Shown here: in pieces, positions 6,061 through 6,600 of the stretch | Numbering within the stretch: the first letter of the stretch is position 1 | Layout: each line of letters starts with the position of its first letter | Assembly: GCA_010027825.1 (NCBI GenBank) | Contig: RGUK01000081.1 | Span: 1-6,600, forward strand | Source of the DNA: a bacterium | GTDB lineage: Bacteria; Dependentiae; Babeliae; Babeliales; RVW-14 | Direction: 5' to 3' | DNA: 6,600 nucleotides | Made by a program: the position numbers and the translations under genes | The notes under the pieces: generated by a model | Databases searched by the model: none | Told to the model about the DNA's origin: nothing | What the model saw: the letters and a program-made list of their open reading frames with translations, nothing else

Positions 6061-6149
6061 CCCCTCGACCAGATCGGGGCAAGCAGGATGGTTGTTCGTC
6101 CTGGCTGTCATCCATAGCGCCGGGCGCAGGATCACGCTTGTCGAAGGAC
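6061..6149. repeat. Nested palindromic intergenic repeats in the trmB leader
   Basis: Three structures are visible. CCCC (6061-6064) pairs with GGGG (6076-6079), extended by GA/TC after a two-base bulge. GTCCT (6098-6102) pairs with AGGAC (6145-6149). Inside the latter, ATCC (6110-6113) pairs with GGAT (6129-6132) around GCGC-CGG-GCGC (6117-6127). AGCAGGA (6082-6088) can alternatively pair with TCCTGGCT (6099-6106). The arms are GC-richer than their surroundings. The nested arrangement looks like one palindromic intergenic repeat interrupted by another. Confidence 0.5.
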
Positions 6150-6168
6150 ATTATTTTCCAAAAGGACG

Positions 6169-6177
6169 ATTATACCA
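6169..6177 (-). promoter_or_regulatory. trmB promoter, extended -10
   Basis: On the minus strand the sequence reads TGGTATAAT: a perfect TATAAT hexamer (6174-6169) with a TGn extension. No good -35 is present at 16-18 bases, which an extended -10 site can tolerate. Predicted start is near 6162, giving trmB an untranslated leader of about 126 bases that contains the palindromes at 6061-6149. Confidence 0.65.
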
Positions 6178-6204
6178 GTTTTTCCCACGGATGCATTATT
6201 TCAC

Positions 6205-6237
6205 CGCTAGGAGCCGCGCGTAGTCTTTAATCTAGCG
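6205..6237. repeat. CGCTAG/CTAGCG inverted repeat between two divergent promoters
   Basis: CGCTAG (6205-6210) and CTAGCG (6232-6237) are perfect inverse copies, 21 bases apart. They lie upstream of the trmB -10 on one side and of the plus-strand -35 (6267) on the other. It could be a binding site for a shared regulator; six-base arms can also arise by chance. Confidence 0.3.
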
Positions 6238-6266
6238 CAGGATGATGCAAAACAAAACTAACCGTC

Positions 6267-6294
6267 TAGACATCGCTTTTCCTGCTGATATAGT
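6267..6294 (+). promoter_or_regulatory. Extended -10 promoter for the terminal lipoprotein gene
   Basis: TAGACA (6267-6272, 5/6) is followed after 16 bases by TATAGT (6289-6294, 5/6), with TGA directly before it as an extended -10. Predicted start near 6301 gives a leader of about 44 bases to ATG 6345. Confidence 0.68.
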
Positions 6295-6329
6295 TCATTA
6301 ACGCTTCAATAATGAGTTTGGTTTGCCAA

Positions 6330-6336
6330 GGGAGGT
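6330..6336 (+). promoter_or_regulatory. Strong Shine-Dalgarno for the terminal gene
   Basis: GGGAGGT lies eight bases before ATG 6345. It is the best match to the 16S anti-Shine-Dalgarno in the window and fixes the start of the partial gene. Confidence 0.75.
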
Positions 6337-6344
6337 CGCTTCTT

Positions 6345-6600
6345 ATGCTGATTTATCGCAGTTTTTATGCTGTGCTCACCCTCATTGTTTTTTCTTGCTC
6401 ATCCTGCGCGCGTGACGCTAAGCAGCCGGCAAAGGAGTCAGCAGCAGCGCAGGAAAGCTTTGATGTGTGCTTTGACCGGTTATTCGGTGCGCTTCAACAA
6501 GCCGCATTTGCGCCCGATCACTTCCTGCCGGCAAGCGCAAACAAAGCATTGCTGAAGAGTTACCCGCCCGAGGATTTGCAGCGCCTTCATGCTGATTTGC
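6345..6600 (+). CDS. Putative lipoprotein or exported protein, 3' end cut by window edge
   Basis: The frame opened by ATG 6345 stays open to the window end (85 codons). The N-terminus MLIYRSFYAVLTLIVFSCSSCARD has an export signal with one Arg, a hydrophobic core and two candidate lipid-modified cysteines, C18 (VFSC) or C21 (CSSC). Neither lipobox is ideal, so cleavage by signal peptidase I or II is open. After the signal come a short Lys/Ala/Ser/Gln tether (KQPAKESAAAQES) and then a helical region (FDVCFDRLFGALQQAAFAPDHFLPASANKALLKSYPPEDLQRLHADL). No family recognised. A strong ribosome site and a good promoter with a matching leader length argue that it is expressed on its own, divergently from trmB. 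Confidence 0.8.
   Translation, partial: MLIYRSFYAVLTLIVFSCSSCARDAKQPAKESAAAQESFDVCFDRLFGALQQAAFAPDHFLPASANKALLKSYPPEDLQRLHADL

Larger units (their letters stand above)
6036..6344. other. 309-base divergent intergenic region between trmB and the terminal lipoprotein gene
   Basis: No credible gene is seen. From left to right it holds the structured trmB leader with palindromes (6061-6149), the trmB -10 element (6169-6174, minus), a CGCTAG/CTAGCG inverted repeat (6205-6210 and 6232-6237), the plus-strand promoter (6267-6294) and the ribosome site of the terminal gene (6330-6336). The open frames crossing it on the plus strand run antisense into trmB and lack start signals. Confidence 0.7.

Noticed and set aside
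6036..6149. Leader of trmB as a tRNA gene or known riboswitch
   Set aside because: No cloverleaf with acceptor, D, anticodon and T arms can be drawn, no GTTCGA-type T loop is placed correctly, and no riboswitch core I know is recognisable.
5712..6230. 172-codon open frame on the plus strand across trmB and the intergenic region
   Set aside because: It lies antisense to the clear trmB motifs, has no ribosome site or recognisable domain, and its end crosses the palindromic leader.
6345..6600. 62-codon frame at 6367-6555 as a separate gene
   Set aside because: It is a shifted frame inside the partial lipoprotein gene, which has the strong ribosome site and promoter.
1..6600. CRISPR array, transposase, integrase or attachment sites
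   Set aside because: No regularly spaced repeats and no open frames with such motifs on either strand.

Overview
The window looks like chromosomal DNA from a host-dependent (intracellular or obligately symbiotic) bacterium. The main reason is a Tlc/NTT-family nucleotide carrier (2244-3509), a transporter type largely confined to organisms that take ATP or nucleotides from a host cell (Rickettsiales, Chlamydiae, Dependentiae/TM6, microsporidia, plastids). Base composition is near balanced and most genes encode small exported helical proteins of no family I recognise. I lean towards Candidatus Dependentiae or a Chlamydiae-like lineage, but this is inference; the sequence contains no rRNA or other phylogenetic marker that settles it.

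Layout. On the plus strand: the 3' end of a GNAT acetyltransferase (2-535); a close-coupled exported helical protein (540-1595); a strong extended -10 promoter (1581-1609) driving an exported protein (1651-2232) and, 11 bases later, the nucleotide carrier (2244-3509); a second promoter and an exported protein with a long Pro/Ser-rich linker (3660-4466); and a putative lipoprotein (4558-5067). On the minus strand, converging on these: trmB, tRNA (guanine-N7)-methyltransferase (6035-5433), followed by a small exported protein (5354-5073). The plus-strand lipoprotein gene and the minus-strand small gene end 5 bases apart, and the only canonical intrinsic terminator in the window (5133-5167) lies inside the opposing gene. 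The 309-base divergent region 6036-6344 holds a trmB promoter, a structured leader built from nested palindromes, and a promoter for a truncated plus-strand lipoprotein gene (6345 to the window edge).

How the parts may work together. Six of nine genes carry export or lipoprotein signals. One of them is co-transcribed with the nucleotide carrier, so the locus may belong to envelope and host-interface functions around energy or nucleotide uptake. trmB is an ordinary housekeeping gene. All four promoters I find carry the TGn extension of the -10 element, and two share the -35 hexamer TAGACA, so the organism probably uses an ordinary sigma-70-like factor with a preference for extended -10 sites. 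No rRNA, tRNA, CRISPR array, transposase or integrase gene is seen.
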